From assembly GCF_950023065.1 (NCBI RefSeq), contig NC_088677.1, positions 43,974,555-44,038,554 on the forward strand: 64,000 nucleotides of DNA, in the 5' to 3' direction. The translations under genes were made by a program, and so were the position numbers. Source of the stretch: Planococcus citri. Taxonomy: Eukaryota > Arthropoda > Insecta > Hemiptera > Pseudococcidae. Below the pieces are notes generated by a model. That model had not been told where the DNA came from. It was given only the letters and a program-made list of their open reading frames with translations, and did not search any database. Position 1 is the first letter of the stretch. Each line of letters starts with the position of its first letter. This document shows, one piece after another, positions 1 through 10,999 of this stretch.

Positions 1-81
1 ATATTAAACGTAGAATATACATAACGTCGTATCATTGTTATGAAAAGAAAACGCGTAACTCGAATAAGTTTTTGATTTCAG

Positions 82-3000
82 GTATCTCGAATGGGCAAAT
101 CAGAACAATAAGTGAAGACTCATCTGATAGTGCGGTAAACTCGTCGTCCGGTGGTGAAATTTGTTGCTCCGAGGTAAGCTGGTTGAAAACTTCTCCTCTG
201 TGCATGCTAACATCAATTCCTTCTTGCTTTCAGGTATGATTTTGTGCTTGGTATATGCTTATTTTCACGATTACATTGTACTGATATCAAAGACGGCACG
301 AGTGTTTTTCAAATTTAAATCCGAAATTTTGATTTCCGCTGAGTGATATCTGTACAATTTAACGAGAATTGTATGCCAATTATAGTGTAGTGTTATTGAA
401 ATATTTAGTTTCTAGTCATTGATTTGGTTTTGGTTTTAATTTATTCTTACAAGATGTCCGTATTATTGATGTGTGAATATCATCAATGAGTAGATTAATC
501 TTTCATTGTTTAGCGTTCCATTTTCATTATATATATATTTTTTGTTTTTTTTTCCAAAGTCAAGTCAGGAACGAAACACTTTTTGCGAGTAAGGCCTCTA
601 TTTCGGTTTGAAGATGTAGCTGCTCAGCTGCTGTTACTTATGCTAAAAATTTTAAAAGAAATAATTATCAATACTGACTCCTCTAATCTTCAGTCTCCAC
701 TCACGGTTAGGTATTTACGTTACTGTTGTTCTCTCTGCAGTTTTCAAAATAATTTTGCCTTCAAATGTCAACACAGGCGTTCTGCTTTTAGTGTTTTTGT
801 TTTGGTACCCCCAAATTTGAATGAGTCAAACTTTTGATGCGAATCATGTATTTCGGATTCACAGTATGGGTTTTAGAAGTACTCCAATTTTATCTGTATT
901 TCAATTATTAGATGATGGATGACAATATAATGCATGCGATTAAACCTGTAACGTATGTAGACTACGTTGTTGCTTGGATAAATGCTTTTATTTCTAATTA
1001 AATTTGTTATAAGTTCCGGTGGTATTTGTAAAATTTAGTTTAACTTGTTTGCAAATTTGGAAGCATGAAAAAATTTGAGTAAGTCTTATTTTGTTGTTGA
1101 TATTTCGAGTATATAAATTGTAATGCGAATGAAGTGCGTAGTTTGCTACAGTTACATGTCAATATGAAAGCTTTGTTTTTAGTGTGGCTAGCTTAGACAT
1201 TTTTCTTGCGAATGAGCACGAATACTAAGATGTGGGAATGGTTAGATGGGTTTTTAAAATCATAATTATCTTTTCGCTTGATAAATTGCTGAATGGGCGA
1301 TGAAAAAATGACTATTTTCTACGAATCACTGGAAGAATACTTTTGAAATTGAAGTACTTAATGTAATATTCTAATCGATGATCGTGAATTTAGAGTACGA
1401 GTATGTTAATTCTACGATACTAATTGTGACATTCATATTTAAAGAATAATCAATACAATTTTTATTCAATCAGAGTCCTGAAAGCAATTCATCGCCAGCT
1501 GATTGCTCTGAAATGCTGTTGGAAGAAATGTCAGGCCGTCTAACTGTTGATAGTGGCCATTGTAGCGCAAGTAGTGCAAGTTTAGCGGACAGTACCGATA
1601 CTACGAATGATACTTCGCAACAGCAAACCTATATTATTGCGCTTCATCGCAAAATGGTATTTGAATATTTCAAATTGTTTTGTTGCTGTGTCGTGCCAAC
1701 TGTACTAAGATGTTGATTTTAATTTCGCAGATGAGACAAGATGTTTATTTCGTGTCCTCTCAAAGAAGCAAACCTAGTTTATTCGGCTTACCGGTGATAG
1801 TACCTTGTCAAGATAATACTACACATTCCGAATTGTATCAATCTGTGTGGCTACAAGTCGCCCGATTCGTATCACCGCTGCCACCTAGTGAAGCGACTAT
1901 TCTGAATCATGCCACAGACTGGTGAGTGTGCGTTTCAGTTTTAATATAGCTCTGCAAATTAAAATATTTTATTTAGCGTTCTATAGATGATCCGCGATCA
2001 TTTGGATTATTTAACTAATTCAATTTTTTTCGTGATGGTTGCAGCGACGATAGTTTGGGTTATGAGTTTCCATTCTTATTGAGAGCAGTTAATAAAGATG
2101 GTACTCAATGTGCTTGGTGCCCATGGTATAGATTTTGTCGCGGATGTCTGATTCAATGCTGCGATGCTGAATTTAGATTTTCGTCGAATTTTATTGCTAT
2201 TGATTGGGATCCTACGGCGCTTCATTTACGTTACCAGACCTCGCAAGAGAGTGTAAGTTTTTCAATTTATTGATCCATGGTGTATTAAGATACACGGCTT
2301 AATTGACGTTATTTTGATAGGAATATGAATGCATCGGAGAGCAATTCAGTCAGAAATCGTCTGAGCCGTTGGATCTTGCCAATTGCTTAGAAGCGTTTAC
2401 TACCGAAGAACATTTGAGCGACGATGAAAAGTACTACTGCTCTAAATGCAAAGAGCACCGACCAGCGTCGAAAAAATTACAAATATGGAGGTTACCTCCA
2501 ATCTTGGTTAGTACCAAAAAGCGCACATTGCATCCGCTGCCGCTTATGTCACCTTCGTTTTCATGATTTGGTTTCTGTTTACAGATAATTCATCTTAAAA
2601 GATTCCAATTCTTGAATGGCAAATGGGTCAAATCTCAGAAAGTAGTGAAATTTCCGTATAAAGAGTTTGATTTGACTGACTACTTAGCAGCAGTGCCTAG
2701 AGAAACCATAAATAGGTACAAAGAATTGAAGAACAAAAAAAATAAGAAGCTAAAGTAGGTTATTTTTTTTTATTCTTGAATTTATACTGACCAGTGTACG
2801 TATTCAATTTCACTATTTGTTTGTATTTTAGAGATTGGCCGATGAATGAGAATGATAATAGTGATTATAGCAATAACGTTCCATTTGAGATCAAATCAGA
2901 AGAGCAACTTCATTTTTATGGTACCCAAAATTTACCGAAATCGATTTTACATTGCGAATCAACGGAGATATTAATCAGTTCTATTGATTTTAGAACCTAA

Positions 3001-3919
3001 TGATAAGCCTGGTCCTTGCGGTGATGTTAACAATAGCAAGAATTTTAGCGATAATGGAGATATGTGCCAAAAACGTAAAAGACTGGAATCAACGTCGCTC
3101 AGCAGAACACCGATAGATGATACTGCGTTGCAAGATTTCCATCAACATAGATTAAAAGATGACGATGATATTTTTGATTTGAAATATAATCTATATGCAG
3201 TTGTGGTGCGTATATTATACATACTATTTACTTGCATTATCTATTGCGATGTGACTCGTCGTGTGTCATTTATCATTTCAAGTACCTATATAGGTATAAT
3301 TTTTATATTTTTTCCAATTGCAATCTTTAGTGCCATTCGGGTATACTTGGAGGTGGCCATTACGTTTCGTATGCTTGTAATCCTAACGGCAAGTGGTATT
3401 GTTACAATGATAGCAGTTGCAGGGTAAGTTAATTTTTTAAAAAAACTATTCGTTTTTTAAAATTTTGTATAACAATAGATTTAATCTTAGTCATTGTGGT
3501 GCCCGTTTGAAGTATACGTAGTCATTGCGGGCACCACAAGGTCTTTTTATATAAAACGATGTAAAATTTCATGTCATGCACTCTAATGTAAAATTATTTT
3601 TTTTTGTGGGCACCACTATGAATAAAAACCCAAACTGCACCGAAACTCATTTATCATACATATATATGTGATCCTCTATGTACGCGGGCATCTTAATTAC
3701 CATAAAAGACCCGGGCACCACAAGATATATGTATTTTTTTTTTTACAGGAGGTGAACAATGATATGGATACAAGCTGCGCGTACATGTTATTCTACGAGA
3801 GGGAAGGATTAGATCATAAAAGATACATGCCAAATGTAATGGGTAAAAATCCGCTTGATATCAATGATCTTGATCAAGATTTCGAGTCAGACTACAAAAA
3901 AATGTGCCATCTCATGTGA
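82..3919 (+). CDS. USP32: Ubiquitin-specific protease USP32 orthologue, C-terminal exons (5' partial)
   Basis: Deubiquitinase of the C19 (USP) family; this is the C-terminal 530 residues. Exons, all phase-consistent with GT-AG introns: 82-173, 1474-1656, 1731-1921, 2045-2252, 2321-2506, 2585-2754, 2832-2920, 2994-3205, 3331-3423, 3749-3919 (TGA). Recognisable blocks in order: ALHRKM...VYFVSSQ, the Cys-rich CAWCPWYRFCRGC and YYCSKCKEHRP that probably bind zinc, LPPILIIHLKRFQF, the catalytic His box GILGGGHYVSYA and the end of the USP fold (KWYCYNDSSC, CAYMLFYEREG). The tail DFESDYKK followed by CHLM matches the USP32 C terminus; a Cys four residues from the end fits a prenylation box, as in vertebrate USP32. 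The catalytic Cys box and the EF-hand and DUSP regions expected in USP32 lie outside the window. Human USP32 is about 1,600 aa, so roughly one third is here. The least certain junction is donor 2921, but its phase fits exactly. Confidence 0.93.
174..1473 (+). other. USP32 intron (1.3 kb), no exon seen
   Basis: The longest intron of this gene inside the window, with donor GTAAGC and acceptor TTCAATCAG. It is AT-rich. The two small open frames inside it (161-346, 583-837) have no recognisable similarity; the first merely runs through the donor. No inverted-repeat element or RNA gene was seen. Confidence 0.7.
3494..3723. repeat. Inverted/direct repeat cluster in the last USP32 intron (possible MITE)
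   Basis: Inside intron 3424-3748 the motif TTGTGGTGCCCG occurs at 3494-3505. Its inverted form CGGGCACCAC recurs at 3528 and 3712, and a GTGGGCACCAC variant lies near 3606. The outermost copies face each other, giving 12-bp near-perfect ends to a roughly 230-bp block that fills most of the intron. No clear target duplication was seen, so calling it a transposable element is an inference. Confidence 0.5.
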
Positions 3920-5228
3920 TACCAAATTGTATTTGTTTTTCCCTTTAAATTATAAATTTTCGAATATACTTACTACATAGAACCTGTAATGTCGCATGTC
4001 CATTCTTGTCCTGTAATTGTTCAATTCTCGCAATGACTACTGAGTGAAATTCTGCTTATTCGTAGTGAAAAATAATTTATCGTTTTCGTTCTATTGATTT
4101 ATTATGTTTTTAATTTTTTTTTGCTCTTTTGTTTTAAGTAATCAAAAATGTATGTACTTTTTTGACTACTATTTAAATTACCATTGTTTATTTTATAGCT
4201 GTAGTCCTATGAAATGATTGCTTGTTTTTACCTTATTGTTTATTTATTTCTTTTTTTCATTTCAACTTAATTTCGCAGGCATTATTTCTATAGTCATTCC
4301 CACTGTTTGTTACTTTAACTTCTATGTTAAGAATGCGATTCTTGTAAAAGTACAATTTTTTGTTACCATAAGATTTTAATGAATTTATTAATGCTTTAGT
4401 AAGCTACTTACGGATAATTTTTTAATTGGAATGTTTTAAGATTCTTTAAAAAATTTTTGTTGCGTTGTCTTTAATTATGCTTAGTTTTTGTTTTTATTGT
4501 TATCGTAATACGTAGCTCTGAAATCGAGGGCAGAGATTCGATTGTATTGAAAACAACTTGATGCTGAAATATTGGAGCGGATGTATTTTCAAATGAATTA
4601 ATGTGTTATTTATCTTTGTTTGTATCGTAATACGTGATATGTTACCCGTTTAAAATGTACCTATTGAACGTTTTTTTTTCTTTCTTTATAAAGACGTCGA
4701 GCGGTTAATATTTCAGTCGTCGACTTGTTTAGAATACCTTGCTATAATTATGAAAAATTAATTATTGTTACACTTATTATATAACACTTTTTCTATTTTT
4801 TCATGTTAGCACATTTCATTGAAGCTTCGTTGTTTATACTTATTCCTTAAAATTACGTTCAATATTATTCATCGTCATTTGTATTATTATTTTGTGCATT
4901 CCTTTTCCAGAAACTTGTTTCATTGTATTTAATCATTACACAGAAATCGCTGTACTGATTTGTGTTATCATTTCATGGATCGATTAACGTCGGCCGGCGA
5001 CTTCGCCAAATTTTAAAAAAAATCCTCGACGTAAAATAACAAGCATAAAAACAATACAATTTAATGTAATTATTTATCTAACACATATTCAAAATATGAA
5101 TTTAACAAAAAGAAACTGCAGACAAGTAAAAACAAAATGAAAAAGGAAGGGCAAACAGTACGAAGAGCAAATACTGTAACACTCTCAAGTCTCGGGTATT
5201 GTAAATTTGCTACAGTAACGATAATTAT
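3920..5228. other. Tail-to-tail intergenic stretch with both 3'UTRs
   Basis: About 1.3 kb of AT-rich DNA between the USP32 stop and the ABHD11 stop, presumably containing both 3'UTRs. I found no AATAAA on the plus strand after the USP32 stop, so its poly(A) signal is probably a variant. On the minus strand an ATTAAA lies at 5060-5065, about 165 nt beyond the ABHD11 stop. No open reading frame of note. Confidence 0.6.
5060..5065 (-). promoter_or_regulatory. Possible ABHD11 poly(A) signal (ATTAAA)
   Basis: ATTAAA on the minus strand downstream of the ABHD11 stop at 5229-5231. It is the commonest variant of the animal poly(A) hexamer and sits at a plausible distance. In AT-rich DNA such a hexamer also arises by chance, so this is a weak call. 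Confidence 0.3.
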
Positions 5229-6613
5229 TCACGCATTTTTTTTCAAGAAATCGCAGACTAGATCCAAAAATTCAGCTGGTTTTTCCGAGTGAACCCAGTG
5301 TCCTGCGCCGTCTACATATTTGAATTCTGCTCGTGGGAAAATTTTTTGTATGTCCTTGTGATCTTCAGACCTAAAAATAAAAAGGTATAATCGTAAAAAA
5401 AACATAATTCACACTCTAGCTTTTGTAATTATGTGTAAAGATTCTCAAACCTTAAATATGACGATTTTGAACCGCCAATAAATAAAACCGGCCCTTTATA
5501 CGTTGTTTGAGGGGGTTTGAAATTCACCACGGCCGAAAAATTAGTCATTAATGATTCTAAATTAACGCGCCATTTGTAGGTACCGCCTTCAAGTTCAACC
5601 AAATTTGTCAGTAGAAATTGACGTATATATACATCCTATAAAAATTAAATAATTGATAATACAGATAAAATTAAAATCACTCCGTGTAAATTTTCAACAT
5701 TTTCGAATACGAATTCAAATGATCTAATTCATACTTCACAAATAAGTATACTTCATACAGGTATGACTTCCGCTAATTGGGCGTCAACGTCTTTTCTAGC
5801 TTTTGATAATGGAATATTATCCTTTAGCTTCACCATGAGCATGGCATTAAACAACTGATTCATTTCTAAAATTGCCGGAGATGTTCGAATCGGTGATATA
5901 TCAACTACTACGAGGGAGTTCACGAGATGAGGCTGTAATAAACGCACAAATAGATTGAATAAGTGATACTTATGATTTTTTTTTTCAATGAAATACTTGG
6001 AAAATTCGTATTACGTATTTTAAAGCGAAATACATCATTGTTCTTCCACCTAAGCTATGACCGATGGCGTTAATCCTAGGAATACTCAGATCCTTCATTA
6101 AGCGATGAATATCTTCTACTAAATGAGGATAAGTAAATTCGGGAGTATGGGGACTATCTCCATGATTTCGAGCATCGATAGCGATCACCTGAGAATCAAA
6201 TTGTAGATAAGAACATTACTTCATCGATGTTAGAGGGGCAATGAAACTCACTTTATGTTGAGTTCTACTATGTATTGTTTTAGACAGAGAGTTCCAATTG
6301 TTTTTCGAACCCAGAAGCCCGTGCATAATTATCGCTGGATTCCTAACTTTGTCATCGAGCTGAGTTTTATCAGTTGTCTCGTACGAAGAGTAAGCTACCT
6401 TTACAGGTTTCAACCTAGAAAAATACAAATAATTTTATCGAAATTGTTGACGAATGGATAAGTAAACAAGAAATGGTAATGTACTAACTTTTCAGATGCT
6501 TTGGAATAATTTCTGTGATGGAAGTTGAACTTTGATTTCTGAACGGTACAAAAATAAAGCAACACCTCAGCTGGCGAAAGTTTGGTAGCATCGTGGAACT
6601 TGACTTTCAGCAT
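5229..6613 (-). CDS. ABHD11: ABHD11-type alpha/beta hydrolase, complete, six coding exons
   Basis: Serine hydrolase of the ABHD11/YbfF group; vertebrate ABHD11 is mitochondrial and linked to the 2-oxoglutarate dehydrogenase complex and lipid hydrolysis. Minus-strand exons in order: 6489-6613 (ATG at 6611-6613), 6252-6414, 6015-6188, 5759-5932, 5451-5635, 5229-5370 (TGA). All junctions are GT-AG and in phase, giving 320 aa against 315 in human. Visible: oxyanion-hole HGLLG (73-77), DARNHGDSPH (about 101-110), nucleophile elbow GHSLGG (Ser141), VVVDISP (Asp165) and GAGHWVHSEKP (His298). The 40-residue N terminus has many basic and few acidic residues, as in a mitochondrial presequence. The chosen ATG is the first in frame: upstream, the spliced leader has an in-frame stop and no ATG. 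The usual acid after strand 7 is not seen (GGSKSSYLR), so Asp165 is the likely triad acid, as I recall for YbfF. Confidence 0.93.
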
Positions 6614-6762
6614 TGATTTGAACAGTAGGTAAACACTTTGAATTATAGAATTGAAATGAGTATTCGAGCAATTCGAGTCAGAAGCTGCCAATAAACAATA
6701 AGAATGGTTATTTTTTTTTACAAAACTACAAGATATAATACATATATTTTTAACACACTTAC

Positions 6763-6975
6763 CCAAGCAACGTAGATTGACCGATCGGCGGCTGTAGTGT
6801 AATCACTGTAGGTGATTACGATTACTTGTTTTTTTTTTTTTTAGTTTTCGCTTTTCGTTCGGGTTCGAGGTTCGGGCGACCCACGGCGACCACACCACAA
6901 CAGAAAGCTGCAACAAGGTTCGGCAACTACAGATAGCGCACCCAACCCGTTAGGCATCTTTCACGCTTTCGACTT
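6763..6975 (-). promoter_or_regulatory. ABHD11 5'UTR exon and probable promoter
   Basis: The coding first exon begins at an acceptor (TTGGCAG, exon edge 6684). A strong donor GTAAGT at 6757-6762 implies a 5'UTR intron of 78 nt (6685-6762). Upstream, 6763 to about 6975 is clearly richer in G+C and CpG than its surroundings, fitting a leader exon and core promoter. The start site cannot be fixed. A TAATC-type inverted pair lies within it (6799-6819). Confidence 0.55.
6799..6819. promoter_or_regulatory. Inverted TAATC pair in the ABHD11 leader/promoter
   Basis: GTAATCAC (6799-6806) and GTGATTAC (6812-6819) form a perfect 8-bp inverted repeat around TGTAG, and a further GATTAC follows directly. 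TAATC is the core bound by K50 homeodomains (Otx, Bicoid, Pitx). A regulatory role is inferred only from position and symmetry. Confidence 0.3.
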
Positions 6976-9376
6976 TTCAGTTTTCAGTAAAAATGAGAGG
7001 ATTTATAGGGAATTTTGTAAGAACTTTAATATTGATATTGAAGATGATAATTTGATAAGCCATCGATTAGCAGAAAAAAATTATTTTTGTGTAGTAAGAA
7101 CCGCGGTTCTTGGGTTCTCTCATCGAATGTAGATATCGCGATTCGCGAAACCCCAATTCGCGGATTTTCTGAATTGCGGGTGCGACTCCGGGCTCCCACA
7201 TTTTTAAGGTTTAGCCAAGAGAATGAAAAATTTTTCAATTGATTTCTTTAATTTTGCTCTAATTAATAGTTCCATCATTAAATAAAATAAAAAGTAATAT
7301 GAAATGTTTTTATTTGGCCGGTTTACTTATTTCCTCAATACATATGTATAGGTAGGTACTAGGTACCTAAGATTGTTTTTGAAATTAAAAAAAAAAAAAG
7401 AAGGAATCGCCCTCAATGCTTAAATAGGCGATACTGTTACAAAAATTTACAGAATCGCACTTTTGAGAATCGCAATTCTTTTAGCCTGAGATGAGAATCG
7501 CAACATTTCTGGACGTCCTCGACATATGGATGGATTTTGATTTAAAAAAAATTAAAATTTATTTCTTAGTCTACCTCTCGGTCCACCCTACTTGCAACCT
7601 TTTCCATTTCCTCCCAAGTAATTTTCCGCCCAAAGTTCCTTTTTTAAAAAGCAGCATCGCGATTGCGGATCTTGAAAAAAATTACACAATTGAAAAGAGG
7701 ATAAAATTTCCCTGATAATGGTATAAAAAATTATGAGGGTCCTCGAGATGGAAGATGGATTTTCAGAAAAAACTGCTCAATTCTTCATCAGTATTCATCA
7801 CTTACAACCTTTTTCTCTCAACAATACCTACATATGCAGTTCTTAGCATAAAAATTACTTTTTTAATGCGTGATCATGTAGGTATATTTTTGTCGATTGA
7901 ACATATTGCAGTAAGCACAGTAGGTAGGTATTTATATTTCCATGGAAAGGTATTGAAGCTAAAATAAGTGAGTCCTGAATCTGAATTGAACAAAGCCTGC
8001 ATGTGTCTTTAATCGACATCGATTGACTTTTGCGCAAAATAAGTATGTCTATTTGCAAATTCACGTTCGCTTAAAATTGAATCGCTGTTGCTTTTGTCTG
8101 AAAAGGGTATACAGTGAGTCCATTGAATTGACCAATCAGATGAAACTCAATTTTTAATGAATTTGTGTGCCAAGTCACGAGTCACCTCACATGGATTTCC
8201 TCGTATGTAGGTACCTCATTTTGTATGGGATTAAACGCGAAAGCTGTACAGTTTTAAATCGTGATGATAGTCGTCGATTGTTGGATTCACGAATAGCCAG
8301 TAACTGCCTTTTTACAAAATAAATAATAAACATAGGAGGTACCTACTCGTATATATGTATGTAGATGTACTGCAGGACCATACAGGTAAGCTGGTATAAG
8401 TGCCGCGGTAAGGCCGCACAGATTTCTAATAAGTACGCACGTTACCTAATATCACGTTTCTGCAGGTACATATACAATACATAGCCATTGATAGGTAATA
8501 GGTAAATTATATTCGCGAATTCAATATGTAAACGTTTTTGGCATTTTTATCATCTTCAAGCGAGATGTATAAACACAGGTGATAATATCTAACACTCACG
8601 TGAGTTAACTAAAAACGCATGCACGTTTAAAACCGGCGTGTTGGTAAAAATTGAAAGCACGATGAGCTGAAATTCAGTTGCTGTTTCGCAATTACGCAGG
8701 GTTGAAGTTGCGGCGCTTGCTTCTGAAACGCGATCTTTTTTCGTAACTCGAACGTCTGCTTCGAAATTCGAAATGCCGGGAATTTTAAGTGTGACGAATC
8801 GGTTTCTTATCGACATTAATCCTTAAGGATTATTATTTTGAATTTTCCGATTTGTTCGTTTGAATTTTCAATGTGAATTTTTCGGTTCCGTTATCGTTCT
8901 TAACGCGATGATAAGATTTTCCGAATTCATCTTTTAAGGTAAGAATACCTCCGCAGCATTTTTTCAAAAGCTGTTGGCAAATTTTAATTTTTATATCGAC
9001 GCGTTGCTTCAATTTGTTTCGTGTTTCCATAATTTTTGAAATAAAAGTACCGACGACTTAGGTAACCTCCCATAATTTCTGTCTTAGACTCAGGAAATCC
9101 GAATTACGTATCTGTCTAATAAAAGGTACGTATTTGCCTGATGCAGTCTTCAAAACGTGTAAGAAAAAGTATATCAAATAAGTCAGTTCCAAATCTTAGC
9201 ACATGAGGCAAATCTTCCGCGTAAAATTTACTTACGGCCTTAGGGCTTTGTATACCTACTTACCTGTACAGATTCTTCAAATTTTATGTAACGATCAGAA
9301 ATTAACAGAAGCGTGTTTTCCCGGTATTTGTTTCCTTCCTGCGTTGAAATCGTTTGTGAAAGATTATTTTCTCACT
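6976..9376. other. Non-coding stretch right of ABHD11
   Basis: No recognisable exon. It contains short repeats of GAATCGCA around 7400-7500, a TAGGTACCTA palindrome at 7360-7369, and two neighbouring minus-strand open frames at 8589-8816 and 8833-9030 whose products I do not recognise (see findings). Confidence 0.5.
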
Positions 9377-9426
9377 GAAATATTCATGAATATTTCCGAA
9401 AGAAAATATTCATGAATATTTTCTTT
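9377..9426. repeat. Two adjacent perfect palindromes
   Basis: A 20-bp perfect palindrome (9377-9396) centred on TTCATGAA is followed two bases later by a 28-bp perfect palindrome (9399-9426) with the same core, AAATATTCATGAATATTT. The second extends it with AAAG/CTTT arms. Each could extrude as a cruciform or bind a dimeric protein. Confidence 0.85.
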
Positions 9427-9775
9427 GAAATGTTCAAATGTTACTTTTGAATCCTTATTACGGTTACATACTTGATGTTCGAGATGAATCAAATTTCACA
9501 AGACCGGAAATTAAATTTGTTTCGCAAAAAGAAATGATTGAAAATCTGACTGAATCTCTTACGCATATATGTAGGTACCTATAACCTATAAATGTTGGCA
9601 CGTACCTATGTATATCGCATAAGTAAGTATTCAAGTGCTTACGGATACACATGCCTACGATGACTTTTGAATTGATGGTTTTATTAAAGTAACGATCCAA
9701 GCATAAGTAAATACAAAGAAATGGTATACCTATATATAACCGCGCGGCATCTCGTAAATATAGTATATTACTATA

Positions 9776-9812
9776 TAGGAGGCGAGACAGAAATGTTCAC
9801 ACTCGCCTCCTA
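9776..9812. repeat. GC-rich stem-loop, 11-bp perfect stem
   Basis: TAGGAGGCGAG (9776-9786) pairs perfectly with CTCGCCTCCTA (9802-9812) around a 15-nt loop. The high G+C stem stands out from AT-rich surroundings. It lies immediately left of the inverted-repeat region 9822-10986. There is no U-tract or other sign of a transcription terminator. Confidence 0.7.
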
Positions 9813-10285
9813 CATTGTAAGATATTTTTCTTGATATACGCTACGAAAGTAGAATATAAACGTTGAAATTCATATTTTCACAGGAAATTAGGAATTAATA
9901 AAAATAATATTGAACAGACAGAACTTTGACTGATTGATTTGATGTGTAGTTCAAGATAATTGTAATCTTTTTGGTGTTTTTTTCGCCGTATTTCTGAAGT
10001 AAGTAAGTATTTGTATCATGATGAAACGAAAACTTCGGCTGCGGAGATCAATTTGAAATACTAATACTCGTAAAATAAAATAAGGATCACAGCTAGATTT
10101 ATATCCTTTCATTTTATGAAGCTTTCTTCAGTTCAAGGCGAACTAATGTATGTACTTAGAGTTACCTTATTCGAGTTTTTGTAGTTAGGTATACAATCTT
10201 TATCAATATCACACCTACAAAATAATCAAAACAATTCTTGCGTACGTCTTATTCTTGAAAGAATTATGTATGTTGGAGAAATGTT

Positions 10286-10726
10286 CAATTCAACATCCGA
10301 AGTCTTCGTTTCACCCATGATACATACAATTAGCTATCGATCTTCACAAACAATGAATTGGTTAAATCAAATGAACTCGATCACCGTATAAAATAAGTTT
10401 GAAGTAATTTCAAATAAAGCAAAAAGAACACGGAAAAGAATAATTATCACGAACAACACACTAATTAATCATAATGGGTGTTATATTTAGATTATTTAGA
10501 CAAATTTTTTCAATTCAACATCCGAAGTCTTCGTTTCACCCATGATACATACAATTAGCTATCTATCTTCACAAACAAAATGAATTCAAATGAACTCGAT
10601 CACCGCATAAAATAAGTTTAAAGTAATTTCAAATAAAGCAAAAAGAACACAGAAAAGAATAATTATCACGAATAACACACTAATTAATCATAATGGGTGT
10701 TATATTTTGATTATTTAGACAAATTT
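10286..10726. repeat. Tandem duplication, 225-bp unit, two copies
   Basis: Copy 1 (10286-10510) and copy 2 (10511-10726) begin with the same CAATTCAACATCCGAAG. By eye they differ only at scattered single bases and one deletion of about 10 bases near position 90 of copy 2. The close match indicates a recent duplication. No open frame runs through it. Confidence 0.92.
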
Positions 10727-10839
10727 CGAGTCAGAGTGAGTGAGAAGTCTGTGTTACGTACTCGCCTCTCCGTTTCTCGATGAAACTGATAACGTTCGGT
10801 TTTCGTACTCGACGTACTCGTACTTGATGCGTTCGTGCG

Positions 10840-10898
10840 TTCTTTTCATCTCAGTGAGACGAAAAAGCGTTCTTTTCGTCTCACTGAGATGAAAAGAA
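10840..10898. repeat. 26-bp perfect hairpin, 7-nt loop
   Basis: The arm at 10840-10865 (contains CATCTCAGTGAGACG) is the exact reverse complement of 10873-10898, separated by AGCGTTC. An uninterrupted 26-bp stem with so small a loop is unlikely by chance. It could be a foldback remnant or, if transcribed, a small hairpin RNA. The perfect pairing and short length are unlike a typical pre-miRNA. Confidence 0.85.
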
Positions 10899-10999
10899 AC
10901 AGTCGCGTAATATCAATGAGTTTCGCACGTTATCGAACGACAGATATTCTACAGTTTCGTAGCGTGTATCAAGAAAAGAATATTTCTGAATAAAAAAAT

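Larger units (their letters stand above)
9822..10986. mobile_element. Composite inverted-repeat region, possible foldback element
   Basis: The left arm (9822-9858), containing CTTGATATACGCTACGAAA, matches in inverted orientation the right arm (10944-10986), containing TTTCGTAGCGTGTATCAAG, with a few mismatches and small gaps over about 38 bp. Between the arms lie a 225-bp tandem duplication and a 26-bp perfect hairpin. No target duplication was found and no transposase is encoded, so mobility is an inference. Confidence 0.45.

Noticed and set aside
2984..3427. Single 147-aa frame across 2984-3427
   Set aside because: Only 2994-3205 is coding in this frame. The rest is intron, and the His-box exon (3331-3423) is read in another frame.
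10286..10726. CRISPR-like repeat
   Set aside because: Only two adjacent 225-bp copies without spacers, in a eukaryotic genome; an ordinary tandem duplication.
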